A stretch of DNA of 64,000 bases, taken from Mariprofundus sp. Its GTDB lineage: Bacteria; Pseudomonadota; Zetaproteobacteria; Mariprofundales; Mariprofundaceae. This document shows, piece after piece, positions 1 through 9,715 of this stretch. The stretch's first letter is position 1. Each line of letters starts with the position of its first letter. The position numbers and the translations under genes are program-made. The stretch spans positions 62,001-126,000 of the forward strand of contig JAJFLH010000031.1 in the NCBI GenBank assembly GCA_021772775.1, read 5' to 3'. A model generated the notes under the pieces. That model did no database searches, was not told the origin of the DNA, and saw only the letters and a list, made by a program, of their open reading frames with translations.

Positions 1-1
1 C

Positions 2-430
2 GATATTTATGAACAGAACCCGGCTGAATTTGGCAAACCATTTCCCGGTGTAATGGATGTGCTGGATATATTAAAAGGTAAGGGTATTCCAATGTCATGC
101 GTGACCGCAAAACCTGCAAAAGCACGTGTGAAAGTACTCGATCAAATGGGGCTAACACCTTATTTGACTTTGGCACTTTCGCCTGAAGATGGTTTTGCCA
201 AGAAACCTGCTCCGGATATGCTATTGGAGTGCTGTAAAGCGATGGGTGTGGATGCTTCCGAAACTGTCATGGTTGGGGACACGCGTTTTGATGTTGAAGC
301 TGGTTTTAATGCTTGCTGTCAAACCGTCGCATTTGCTGAACATGGTTATCAGGATGTGCCGGCTGAATATGCTGATCGGGTGGTGTCATTGCCTAAGTTC
401 ACTGATCTGTTGGAGCTGCTGGAAATATGA
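2..430 (+). CDS. HAD-family phosphatase (phosphoglycolate phosphatase-like), 5' end outside window
   Basis: The frame is open from base 2, so this is the C-terminal 142 residues of a longer protein. It shows the later haloacid dehalogenase motifs: the Ser/Thr motif II in SCVTAKPAKAR, the Lys motif III region KKPAPDML, and the Mg-binding motif IV VGDTRFDVEAG. The motif I nucleophile Asp must lie upstream of the window. This pattern fits Gph-type phosphatases, which hydrolyse 2-phosphoglycolate or related small phosphomonoesters in the cytoplasm, but substrate cannot be read from the fragment. The TGA stop overlaps the ATG of thiE (ATGA), so the two are translationally coupled. That raises the alternative that it acts in thiamine phosphate turnover. 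Family is certain; substrate is open. Confidence 0.85.
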   Translation, partial: DIYEQNPAEFGKPFPGVMDVLDILKGKGIPMSCVTAKPAKARVKVLDQMGLTPYLTLALSPEDGFAKKPAPDMLLECCKAMGVDASETVMVGDTRFDVEAGFNACCQTVAFAEHGYQDVPAEYADRVVSLPKFTDLLELLEI

Positions 431-1071
431 GAACAGACCTCACCGGTATCTATGGTATTTTACCTGCTGACCTGGAAACTGATGAGCTGTTGGAAAAGGC
501 GGAGGCTGCTCTAAAGGGCGGTCTCCGCATTCTTCAATTTCGCGACAAGAAACAAGGTTATAAACGTCAACTCAAACGTGCCAAAGCATTGCGCCAGTTA
601 AGCCGTGATTATGGCGCTGTTTTTATCATCAACGATTCAGTCACATTGGCTCAGGATGCTGATGCGGATGGGGTGCATTTGGGCCGTGATGATGCCCCCA
701 ATTTGATTCAGTTAAGAACTCAGGTGGGCGATGACTTTATCATCGGTATTACCTGCCGGGCTGATGCCGGGTTTGCGACATCAGCACTAAGAGATGGTGC
801 CGATTATGTCTCTTTCGGTGCGGTATGGGCGACATCATCGAAGCCTGAAGTGCCGGCGATTGGTCTCAATCGTGTAATCAAAGCACGGCAAATGTTCCCG
901 GACAGTCATATCTGCGCAATTGGCGGAATCACTGCTGATAATATCGAGGCAGTCAAAGCTTCTGGAGCTGATTGTGCGGCGGTGATTTCCGGTCTGTTTG
1001 CTGCCGATGATGTTGAAAGAGAAGCGGAAAAGTTGATCGAACTGTGGGGAGTCCATGAATCCATCAACTGA
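427..1071 (+). CDS. thiE: Thiamine-phosphate synthase
   Basis: This 214-residue TIM-barrel enzyme joins HMP-pyrophosphate and the thiazole phosphate to give thiamine monophosphate. Visible motifs are QFRDKK near the N-terminus, the Mg/pyrophosphate segment INDSVTLAQDADADGVHLG, the FGAVWATSSKPE region, and the C-terminal phosphate-binding AIGGITADNI with AAVISGLF. Length is normal for ThiE. The start overlaps the upstream HAD gene by 4 nt, and the 3' end overlaps thiD by 17 nt, so the three genes form a coupled operon. No thiamine (TPP) riboswitch lies inside the visible sequence; the operon start is outside the window. The call is secure. Confidence 0.95.
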   Translation: MRTDLTGIYGILPADLETDELLEKAEAALKGGLRILQFRDKKQGYKRQLKRAKALRQLSRDYGAVFIINDSVTLAQDADADGVHLGRDDAPNLIQLRTQVGDDFIIGITCRADAGFATSALRDGADYVSFGAVWATSSKPEVPAIGLNRVIKARQMFPDSHICAIGGITADNIEAVKASGADCAAVISGLFAADDVEREAEKLIELWGVHESIN

Positions 1072-1807
1072 TTCGAATAGAGTCGTCTGTTTAACGATTG
1101 GTGGTTCAGACTCTTGCGGTGGTGCTGGTATTCAAGCTGATCTGCGTGTGTTTGAATCATTGGGAGTGCGCGGTTGCTCTGCGACAACCGCTTTAACAGC
1201 TCAAAACCCTGAGCGTATCAGTAGAATCGAAGCGGTATCTTTGGCGCAACTCGATGCCGAAATCCATGCAGTGTTTGATTATTATAATGTTGTGGCAATA
1301 AAAACAGGCATGTTGTTTGATGTTGAGCATATCTCCCTGATTTCAGCCTTGTTACACGAACGCCACACTGGCGTGCTCGTTGTTGATCCGGTCATGGTAT
1401 CCAGTAGTGGGAAACGTCTCTTGCAGAAGAGTGCCATTGATACGGTTAAACAAGCGCTGTTACCAATGACGACACTACTCACTCCCAATCTGGATGAAGC
1501 CGCTGTACTGTTAGGTGAATCTGTAACAGATGCGACTCAAGCGGCAAACAAGCTGGTTGATCAGCTCGGCTGTGCTGTACTGCTTAAGGGTGGCCATGCA
1601 GATGCAGATACTCTGGTCGATCTACTGTGCGATTCAGATGGGGTGATACATTCCTTTGAACATTCGCGCCAAGTCTGGTCGACAGATCAATTGCACGGTA
1701 CGGGCTGTCGTTTGGCATCGGCAGTCACCGCTCATTTAGCCAACAATTGCCCTCTCAAACAGGCGGTGGAAAACGCGATTGATTATTTGCAGGGTAGGGC
1801 TTCCTAA
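1055..1807 (+). CDS. thiD: Hydroxymethylpyrimidine/phosphomethylpyrimidine kinase
   Basis: This 250-residue ribokinase-fold enzyme phosphorylates HMP and HMP-phosphate to HMP-PP, the co-substrate of ThiE. The N-terminal LTIGGSDSCGGAGIQADL is the family signature; the usual SDPSGG is SDSCGG here. VVDPVMVSSSGKRLL, LLTPNLDEAA and LLKGGHAD follow in order. HGTGC near the C-terminus holds the catalytic Cys used by HMP kinases. The start ATG lies inside the thiE 3' end (17-nt overlap), which supports coupled synthesis of the two enzymes. The gene ends with TAA followed by TAG. No terminator is evident in the 111 nt before mdh. Confidence 0.94.
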   Translation: MNPSTDSNRVVCLTIGGSDSCGGAGIQADLRVFESLGVRGCSATTALTAQNPERISRIEAVSLAQLDAEIHAVFDYYNVVAIKTGMLFDVEHISLISALLHERHTGVLVVDPVMVSSSGKRLLQKSAIDTVKQALLPMTTLLTPNLDEAAVLLGESVTDATQAANKLVDQLGCAVLLKGGHADADTLVDLLCDSDGVIHSFEHSRQVWSTDQLHGTGCRLASAVTAHLANNCPLKQAVENAIDYLQGRAS

Positions 1808-1867
1808 TAGATTTTCGCTTTCATTGGACTATCATTATCAATATCGGCATGCTTTTCTCTAGTAACT

Positions 1868-1896
1868 TTAACAGGTAAGTTGTTTTATATTATATA
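1868..1896 (+). promoter_or_regulatory. Candidate sigma-70 promoter of mdh-sucCD
   Basis: TTAACA (1868-1873) and TATATA (1891-1896) are separated by 17 nt, close to a housekeeping promoter. The expected start site near 1903 would give a very short leader that begins at or inside the ribosome-binding site GGAAAGGGGA (1901-1910). This is a pattern match only; the short leader makes an upstream start equally possible. Confidence 0.35.
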
Positions 1897-1915
1897 GTAT
1901 GGAAAGGGGATATGA

Positions 1916-2899
<984 letters not shown>

Positions 2900-2944
2900 G
2901 TTGGAGTGCTTAACATTTATCGTTAAGTATATAAGGGGAACGTT

Positions 2945-4114
2945 TTGAATATTCATGAATATCAGGCCAAGGCTCTGCTAGCTGAATTCGGTGTGCCGGT
3001 TCCAAGAGGGCAGTTGGCGCTGTCTGTCTCTGATGCGGTGGCTGCGGCCAAGGCGCTCGGTGGCGATGTTTGGGTAGTTAAAGCTCAGATTCATGCTGGT
3101 GGTCGTGGTAAAGCAGGTGGTGTTCGCTTGTGCCAGTCATTGGATGAGGTGGAAATAGCGGCGACCGCTTTGTTGGGTTCGACACTGGTGACTGCGCAAA
3201 CGGGTGAGGCCGGTAAACAGGTGAACAGGCTTTATATTGAAGAGGGGCTGGATATCGCATCTGAGTTTTATCTCAGTTTGTTGGTGGATCGAGAAAATGA
3301 GTCCATTGCCTTTGTTGTGAGTCCTGACGGCGGAATGGATATTGAGAAGGTTGCAGCCGATACGCCGGATCGTATTTTAACCGTTCCGATTGCTGCTGAT
3401 GAGGTCTCTGTTCAGGAAAGTAGCAGCATGGCTGCATTACTTGGTTTGAGCGGCGATCAAGTGGACGACTTTCATCAACTGGCATGTCAGCTACATCATA
3501 TGTTCCGCCAAACAGATGGTGCGTTACTGGAGTTGAATCCCTTGATGCTTACCAGTGCTGGTAAACTAGTTGCGCTCGATGCCAAGTTTGTGGTGGATGA
3601 TAATGCGATCTATCGTCAAAAAGCGGTGGCTGATCTGCGTGACCTGGATGAAGAAGATCCTCGTGAAATTGAAGCATCACAGTTTGGTTTGAATTATATC
3701 GCGCTCGATGGGCATATCGGTTGCATGGTCAATGGTGCCGGTTTAGCGATGGCTACGATGGATATCATTCAGCTCAAAGGCGACAGACCGGCCAACTTCC
3801 TCGATGTTGGCGGTGGCGTAACTGTCGATGCGGTTTGTGAAGCGTTCAAGTTATTGTTTAGTGATGATCATGTGAAAGCGGTTCTGGTAAATATATTCGG
3901 TGGCATAGTTCGCTGTGATATTATTGCCAATGGTCTGATAGAAGCGATTAAGACACATCCGATGCGGGTGCCTGTGGTGATGCGTTTGGTGGGTACCAAT
4001 GAAGAAGAGGGCAGGGCTATCGTGAAAGATGCAGGACTGGATGTACGTTGGGCAGATGATCTGGACCAGGCCGCCGAATTTGCCGTAACAGCATCTCGGG
4101 GGGTAGGGCAGTGA
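2945..4114 (+). CDS. sucC: Succinate-CoA ligase (ADP-forming), beta subunit
   Basis: This ATP-grasp subunit makes ATP (or GTP) from succinyl-CoA together with SucD. The 389 residues match the family length (about 388). Motifs: [11 protein letters not shown] at the N-terminus, [15 protein letters not shown] in the ATP-grasp fold, LELNPLM, and the C-terminal ligase-CoA segment with [11 protein letters not shown] and [11 protein letters not shown]. The start is TTG (2945), chosen because NIHEYQ is the family N-terminus and AAGGGGAA lies about 5-8 nt upstream. The stop overlaps the GTG start of sucD (GTGA), so the two subunits are translated in a coupled way. Confidence 0.95.
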   Translation: MNIHEYQAKALLAEFGVPVPRGQLALSVSDAVAAAKALGGDVWVVKAQIHAGGRGKAGGVRLCQSLDEVEIAATALLGSTLVTAQTGEAGKQVNRLYIEEGLDIASEFYLSLLVDRENESIAFVVSPDGGMDIEKVAADTPDRILTVPIAADEVSVQESSSMAALLGLSGDQVDDFHQLACQLHHMFRQTDGALLELNPLMLTSAGKLVALDAKFVVDDNAIYRQKAVADLRDLDEEDPREIEASQFGLNYIALDGHIGCMVNGAGLAMATMDIIQLKGDRPANFLDVGGGVTVDAVCEAFKLLFSDDHVKAVLVNIFGGIVRCDIIANGLIEAIKTHPMRVPVVMRLVGTNEEEGRAIVKDAGLDVRWADDLDQAAEFAVTASRGVGQ

Positions 4115-4980
4115 GTGTATTATTAGATCGCCATACACGTGTCATTTGCCAGGGTTTTACCGGCAAACAGGGGACTTTTCATAGTGAACAGATGATTGCT
4201 TACGGTACCAGCTTTGTCGGTGGCGTCACCCCCGGCAAAGGCGGACAGACGCATTTAAATCGTCCTGTCTTCAACGCTGTTGCCGATGCGGTGGAGCAGG
4301 AGGGGGCAGAAGCCACGGTGATTTTTGTACCACCTCGCTTTGCTGCGGACGCCATTATTGAAGCTGCTGTTGCCGGTATCCAACTGATCTGCTGTATTAC
4401 TGAAGGTATTCCGGTACAGGATATGTTGCGCGTAAAACAGCAGATTGCTGATATTGATTGCAGACTTATTGGCCCCAATTGTCCGGGCATTATCACGCCG
4501 GGTGAAGCTAAAATTGGTATCATGCCTGGTCATATTCATTTGCCCGGTCGTGTCGGAGTGATCTCCCGTTCAGGTACCTTAACCTATGAAGCGGTAGCTC
4601 AGCTGACGAGCACCGGTTTAGGTCAGAGCACCTGCATTGGTATGGGCGGTGACCCCATTCATGGTATGGATTTCATTGATGCACTCAAACTGTTTGAAGC
4701 CGATGATCAGACCGAAGGCGTAGTGATGATTGGTGAGATCGGAGGTGCAGATGAAGAAAATGCAGCTGAATATATTCGTGATCATGCCTGCAAACCTGTC
4801 GTAGCATTTATCGCAGGAGCGACTGCGCCCAAAGGTAAACGCATGGGCCATGCCGGAGCTATTATCTCAGGCGGAAAAGGTACGGCAGAAGCAAAATTCA
4901 TGGCTCTGGAATCAGCCGGTGTTGCCATTGAGCATAATCCAACCCTGTTGGGGCAACGTATGCTTGAGTTATTGAAATAA
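4111..4980 (+). CDS. sucD: Succinate-CoA ligase, alpha subunit
   Basis: This 289-residue subunit binds CoA and carries the phospho-histidine intermediate. Motifs are [50 protein letters not shown] and the active-site His in [18 protein letters not shown]. It begins with GTG overlapping the sucC stop by 4 nt. Length and motif order are normal. It is the last gene of the mdh-sucCD block; 68 nt separate it from pqiA, with no clear terminator. Confidence 0.95.
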   Translation: MSVLLDRHTRVICQGFTGKQGTFHSEQMIAYGTSFVGGVTPGKGGQTHLNRPVFNAVADAVEQEGAEATVIFVPPRFAADAIIEAAVAGIQLICCITEGIPVQDMLRVKQQIADIDCRLIGPNCPGIITPGEAKIGIMPGHIHLPGRVGVISRSGTLTYEAVAQLTSTGLGQSTCIGMGGDPIHGMDFIDALKLFEADDQTEGVVMIGEIGGADEENAAEYIRDHACKPVVAFIAGATAPKGKRMGHAGAIISGGKGTAEAKFMALESAGVAIEHNPTLLGQRMLELLK

Positions 4981-5048
4981 TGGTTATGTGAGCACTGATG
5001 CGGAGTATTGATGGTCTCTTATATGCAGTCACAGGTGTTTTTTAGCTT

Positions 5049-6401
5049 GTGATTGCATGTCATGAGTGTGATGCGTTGCATCAGCTGAAAGCTCTTCCTG
5101 AACATGGCAGGGCACATTGCTTATGTTGTGATGCAGTTTTGTATAAACATATCTCATCACAAGCCGTTCATCATAGTCTGGCCCTACATCTAACTGCTCT
5201 GTTGTTGTTTATCATCGCCAACTCTTTCCCCTTCTTGTCATTGAAGCTGGCCGGACGAGTGGAGACAGATATGTTATTATCGGGGCCATTGGCACTGATT
5301 GAGATTGGCATGCATGATATTGGTTTGTTGGTATTGTTAACCAGTATTGTGTTTCCACTGATCACTATGCTTGCTTCGTTATATCTGCTTATTCCGGCAT
5401 ATCTGGGTTTTCGTGCTATTGGTCTGACCGCCGTTTTCAGGCTCGTGCAACGCCTGATGCTGTGGAGTTTGTTTGGCGTTTTTATGTTGGCAGTATTGAT
5501 CGCGATAGTAAAACTGTTGGATCTGGCTGAGATCGAAGTGGGCATATCATTGATCGCATTTGCAGCTCTACTGCCGGTGAGTGTAATGGCTCTGCATAGT
5601 ATGGATGCTCAGCTATTTTGGCCGCATCGCTTTCATAATTGTGATGCAGAGGATCAGATGGTAACCGCGAAGCTTCCGTTGGTAACCGCTCTCAAATCAG
5701 GGCTATTGCATTGCCATACATGCTCATTGCCAGTACAGGCTAGATCACAAGCTTTGCAGCAGAATCAAGTCGAAACTCTGCACTGTCCACGTTGTCATAG
5801 CCTGTTACATACCCGAAAACCTAATAGTATAAACCGAACTTGGGCCTTACTGATCGCTGCGATCATGCTGCTTTTTCCAGCCAACCTTTTACCGATCATG
5901 ACTGTGACCCGATTCGGACAGGGGGATCCGAGCACCATTTTATCCGGTGTTGAACACCTGATCTCTGCAGGCATGTGGCATCTTGGTCTGATTGTATTTT
6001 TTGCCAGTATCATGGTACCTGTGAGTAAGCTACTGACGTTAATGTTTTTATTGCTATCGGTGCATTTCAGATCTTTTTGGCGACCTTATGACCGCACCCG
6101 ACTATACCGAATGACAGAAATGATTGGTTCCTGGTCTATGGTTGATATCTTTATCATTGGTATTTTGACCTCTCTGGTCAGCCTCGATGTGTTAGCTACC
6201 ATTGAGCCGGGGCCTGCTGCCAGTTATTTTGCTGCTTCAGTGGTGTTGACGATGCTGGCTGCTCAAAGCTTTGATCCGCGTCTGATTTGGGATGGAATTG
6301 CTGCTGAGACGATAGATGAGAAAGCTGTAAAAGAAGATTCTGGGATGAGTGAGAGGGTATTCATGCAACAGAGTAAAGCAGTAGGCCAGTCGGATGGGTG
6401 A
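5049..6401 (+). CDS. pqiA: PqiA-like membrane protein, two PqiA domains
   Basis: This is an inner-membrane protein of the paraquat-inducible family, which works with MCE proteins (PqiB) in transport of lipids across the envelope. The 450 residues hold two repeats, each opening with a rubredoxin-like zinc site: CHEC...CLCC at the N-terminus and CHTC...CPRC near residues 225-255. Each is followed by about four hydrophobic segments. The start is GTG 5049; an in-frame TAG sits 6 nt upstream, so no earlier start exists, and no strong ribosome-binding site is seen. The 3' end overlaps the next gene by 8 nt. This is the first gene of a five-gene operon running to 12432. Confidence 0.88.
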   Translation: MIACHECDALHQLKALPEHGRAHCLCCDAVLYKHISSQAVHHSLALHLTALLLFIIANSFPFLSLKLAGRVETDMLLSGPLALIEIGMHDIGLLVLLTSIVFPLITMLASLYLLIPAYLGFRAIGLTAVFRLVQRLMLWSLFGVFMLAVLIAIVKLLDLAEIEVGISLIAFAALLPVSVMALHSMDAQLFWPHRFHNCDAEDQMVTAKLPLVTALKSGLLHCHTCSLPVQARSQALQQNQVETLHCPRCHSLLHTRKPNSINRTWALLIAAIMLLFPANLLPIMTVTRFGQGDPSTILSGVEHLISAGMWHLGLIVFFASIMVPVSKLLTLMFLLLSVHFRSFWRPYDRTRLYRMTEMIGSWSMVDIFIIGILTSLVSLDVLATIEPGPAASYFAASVVLTMLAAQSFDPRLIWDGIAAETIDEKAVKEDSGMSERVFMQQSKAVGQSDG

Positions 6402-8085
6402 ACAACAGATTGATACAGCCAGTACAGGGCAGCCCGTTGTAAAAATGGCCAGCAAGTTTTCAATCATCTGGTTGATTCCTCTACTCACCTTGTGCGTTGG
6501 CCTGTGGTTAATTGTCAAAACTATTCAAGAACAAGGGCCAGAAATCACCATTACCCTGCAAACAGCTGAGGGTATTGAAGCCGGGAAAACGCCGATCAAA
6601 TATAAAGATGTACAAATTGGTATGGTGGAGGAGATAAAGTTTACCAAAGGTTTCAAACATGTAGTGCTGAAAGCGCGTTTAAAACCTGAAGCTGAATCAT
6701 TTTTGCATCGTGATACGCGGTTTTGGGTAGTGCGTCCGCAACTTAGTCTGCGCGGTGTGTCCGGTTTAGGTACGCTGGTCAGTGGTTCCTATATTGAAAT
6801 TGATCCCGGCCTTGGGGCTCGCCAATATCATTTTAAGGGTTTGGATGAAGCTCCCATTGTGAAGTCAGATGTAGATGGTCTGCGTGTGACGTTGATTTCA
6901 AAGAAGCTGGGCTCTTTGGATATTGGTTCACCGGTCTATTATCAGGGTATTCAAGCTGGTGAAGTACTTGGTTATGAACTCTCCAATGATAAACACAGCA
7001 TATTTGTACATGCTTTTGTGCGAGCTCCCTACGATGAACTGGTGCATGGCAATAGCCATTTCTGGAATGTCAGCGGTATCAATCTGTCGATGGGAGCCGA
7101 TGGATTTCAATTACAGACCAGCTCGCTACAGTCGATGCTATACGGTGGCATCTCATTTGATTCACAAAATAGGCCAGATAGCCCGAATGAAGATGCGGAA
7201 CAGCTCGTTTTTACCCTGTTTGAAAATTACGATGATATTATTGCAAAAACCTATACCAGAAAATTCCGTTTTATTGTCTTCTTCGATGGTTCCGTACGTG
7301 GTTTAAGTGTTGGGGCTCCAGTTGAGTTTAAGGGGATCCAGGTAGGTCTGGTGACCGATGTGCGTTTGGAGTTTGACAGCTCAGATGCCAGTTTTCAAAT
7401 TCCGGTGATGCTCGAAATCGAGCCGGAACGCATTGTAGAGAGCAATGCGGAGAGTGAGATATCATCGGTCGAAGTGCTGGCGAGTTTGGTGGCACGCGGG
7501 CTTCGTGCACAGCTTCAAACCGGTAATTTACTGACCGGAAAACTGTATGTCGCACTGGATATGCATCCTGATACACCGATTCGTTTTCTGGCGAATAAAG
7601 GCAGCCAATTGCCGGAAATCCCTTCTATTCCAGGTGGCTTTGATCAAATCACCACATCGTTGCAAAGCATATTAGCCAAACTCGACAGAGTTCAGACCGA
7701 TAAAATTGGTAATGATTTGGCAGCACTGGTGCATAGCAGTAATAATTTAATCAATGGCCCTGCAACAGCGCAATCCATTGGTGATCTACGTGCTTCATTG
7801 AAATCATTCAGACACGTTATTGAATCATTGGATCAACATGCAGAACCGATGGCAGAGAATCTTCACCAGGCGCTTAATTCAGGGCGCACTACCCTGGAGG
7901 AGGCAGAAAAAACCCTGCACAACATCAACAACTCTTTAGATCCTGCTTCGCCATTACAATATCGTGTTAATCAATTGAGTCAGGATCTGTCGGATATGGC
8001 GCGGGCCATTCGCTCCTTTGTCGACTTGCTTGAGCGCCATCCTAATGCAGTCATCTTTGGCAGCCCCAAATCAGGAGAACAATAA
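6394..8085 (+). CDS. pqiB: PqiB-like MCE protein with three MCE domains
   Basis: This protein is anchored in the inner membrane and spans the periplasm as part of a lipid-transport channel. After a short cytoplasmic tail, one membrane segment (about residues 24-42, FSIIWLIPLLTLCVGLWLIV) leads to three MCE domains. Their hallmark blocks are EAGKTPIKYKDVQIG, DIGSPVYYQGIQAG and SVGAPVEFKGIQVG. The C-terminal part (about 420-563) is helical, with heptad-like leucines, as expected for the PqiB needle. Length (563) is close to E. coli PqiB. It overlaps pqiA by 8 nt, and its TAA shares a base with the pqiC ATG (TAATG). Confidence 0.92.
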   Translation: MGEQQIDTASTGQPVVKMASKFSIIWLIPLLTLCVGLWLIVKTIQEQGPEITITLQTAEGIEAGKTPIKYKDVQIGMVEEIKFTKGFKHVVLKARLKPEAESFLHRDTRFWVVRPQLSLRGVSGLGTLVSGSYIEIDPGLGARQYHFKGLDEAPIVKSDVDGLRVTLISKKLGSLDIGSPVYYQGIQAGEVLGYELSNDKHSIFVHAFVRAPYDELVHGNSHFWNVSGINLSMGADGFQLQTSSLQSMLYGGISFDSQNRPDSPNEDAEQLVFTLFENYDDIIAKTYTRKFRFIVFFDGSVRGLSVGAPVEFKGIQVGLVTDVRLEFDSSDASFQIPVMLEIEPERIVESNAESEISSVEVLASLVARGLRAQLQTGNLLTGKLYVALDMHPDTPIRFLANKGSQLPEIPSIPGGFDQITTSLQSILAKLDRVQTDKIGNDLAALVHSSNNLINGPATAQSIGDLRASLKSFRHVIESLDQHAEPMAENLHQALNSGRTTLEEAEKTLHNINNSLDPASPLQYRVNQLSQDLSDMARAIRSFVDLLERHPNAVIFGSPKSGEQ

Positions 8086-8735
8086 TGTATACGGTTTGTC
8101 GTAAGTTATATTTTCTACTGCTCTTATCGTTGCCGATATTTGCCAGCGGATGTGGCGGCAGTGCTGTCACGCAGTATTATCTGTTGAATACCGTACCACC
8201 CGAAAAAACTGCAGTAGCTGTTGCTCCAAAGGATGAAGATGTGAATGCAATCGAAGATCGTTCCATTCAAAGGGTCGCAATCCGTCAGCTTGAAATTCCG
8301 CGTTATCTTGATCGACCTCGCATTGTCAGTCGAGATGCAGATAACCATCTGCGTATTGCTGAATCGCATCAGTGGGGCGGGCGTTTGCGTGAAGATATTG
8401 CGCGCACCTTAAGTGATGATATTGCCGAGCGCCTGCCTTCGGTTGATCTGCGCACAGCACCATTTCCGGGTTCCATGCATGCTGATGCATCATTGCTGAT
8501 TGATATTCGACAGTTTGAATTGCTGGCCGATGGATACATGCATATGAAAGTGCGCTGGCATGTGCAATTAAAGGGTAAAGCTTCACAGAGTTATTTTAAT
8601 CACCTGACCAGTGATAGCCCTATTGGTGAACGGGATTATGCTGCTATGGCTGCATCAATGTCCAGGTTATTGGCACGGCTGGCAGATCAAATGGCGTCTG
8701 AAATAATCAAGTTGCCGATGCAGGAGCAGCCCTAA
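8085..8735 (+). CDS. pqiC: PqiC-type outer-membrane lipoprotein
   Basis: This 216-residue protein starts with a lipoprotein signal peptide whose lipobox FASGC places the lipidated Cys near residue 23. The mature start (TQYYLLNTV) and the later IAIRQLEIPRYLDRPRIVSR-like segment match the PqiC/YmbA (ABC-type transport auxiliary) family. That family caps the PqiB needle at the outer membrane. The gene is coupled to pqiB by a 1-nt stop/start overlap. Its position as third gene in a pqiA-pqiB-pqiC order is the family standard and makes the call firm. Confidence 0.88.
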   Translation: MYTVCRKLYFLLLLSLPIFASGCGGSAVTQYYLLNTVPPEKTAVAVAPKDEDVNAIEDRSIQRVAIRQLEIPRYLDRPRIVSRDADNHLRIAESHQWGGRLREDIARTLSDDIAERLPSVDLRTAPFPGSMHADASLLIDIRQFELLADGYMHMKVRWHVQLKGKASQSYFNHLTSDSPIGERDYAAMAASMSRLLARLADQMASEIIKLPMQEQP

Positions 8736-8737
8736 GG

Positions 8738-9715
8738 GTGTTTCAGCCATCGGTGATTAAACGCTCTGCAGTAGTATCTATGCTACTCGTTTATGTCGCT
8801 GTTCTATTATTCGTTTCAATCGGCATGTTTAGTACACCCTTATATGCAACTGCTGTAACGATAAAACATGATGAGCAATCCATGCGTTTGGCAGAGCTGA
8901 CAGGTCAAGAGATTATCATGGAGTCACTTCGTAGACATGAGCTATATCCCTATGTTTATGAAGAGCAGACCCTGATACTGATGGATGAGAAACAGCATAG
9001 GGATGTGCGTCGCATTCAGCGTTATTCGAGACTAGAGAAGAGTGGTTCACTCAAAGCGATGATTAAATTTATCTATCCAGAGTCGATTGCCGGGGCTTCG
9101 TTGCTTTTTATGCGTAAGCAGAATGGATTACGAAATAGTCGTTTTTACTTGCCTGCACTTGCTATGAAGCCAATCAATTACAGTGGTAGCGTGCTGGGTA
9201 GTCAGATGTTGGGCAGTGAATTTTCATTGGAAGATCTCATGCCCGAAAATATCCACGCGTTTGTTTATCATCGTATTGCAGATGTGATGGATAATGACAG
9301 GCGTTATTTTGTGGTGCAGGCGGTCGCGACTGCCAGTGAGGATATTCACCGCACATACGTCAAACGCATCTTACTTATTCGGCAGGATAACTTTTTTGTC
9401 ACTCATATTGATTACCTAGATGAGGAGAGCCAACTGCTAAAAAGGCAGACACGGCATGATATCAGGCAGGTAAATGGGGAAATGTGGCGTGCAGATATGG
9501 TGATGGTGGAAAACTTTGTGAATCATCATCGTTCAATTTTGAAGATCGACCGCCGTGTATACTCGATCGATTATGTACCTGCTTCGATGTTTGAAATAGC
9601 CAATCATTTAGATGGCACAGCAGGTCCTCTTGATAACGCCCGCGCTTCTGAACAAGCAGAGAGAGCGAAATCAACAGCGGCAATGAATATAAGCGAAGCA
9701 GGAGAGATACGATGA
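8738..9715 (+). CDS. LolA-like outer-membrane lipoprotein-sorting protein
   Basis: This periplasmic protein has a signal peptide (hydrophobic stretch about residues 14-37, likely cleavage after YATA). It resembles the LolA/LolB-fold 'outer membrane lipoprotein-sorting' proteins that partner MMPL/RND lipid exporters: a repeated-strand region with RRIQRYSRLEKSG, MIKFIYPESIAGASLL and a FYLPAL segment. Known members bind acyl chains and pass lipids to or from the RND pump. GTG 8738 is only 3 nt past the pqiC stop; ATG 8780 (residue 15) is a possible alternative start. The stop overlaps the ATG of the RND gene (ATGA). The family assignment is by motif pattern and context. Confidence 0.7.
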   Translation: MFQPSVIKRSAVVSMLLVYVAVLLFVSIGMFSTPLYATAVTIKHDEQSMRLAELTGQEIIMESLRRHELYPYVYEEQTLILMDEKQHRDVRRIQRYSRLEKSGSLKAMIKFIYPESIAGASLLFMRKQNGLRNSRFYLPALAMKPINYSGSVLGSQMLGSEFSLEDLMPENIHAFVYHRIADVMDNDRRYFVVQAVATASEDIHRTYVKRILLIRQDNFFVTHIDYLDEESQLLKRQTRHDIRQVNGEMWRADMVMVENFVNHHRSILKIDRRVYSIDYVPASMFEIANHLDGTAGPLDNARASEQAERAKSTAAMNISEAGEIR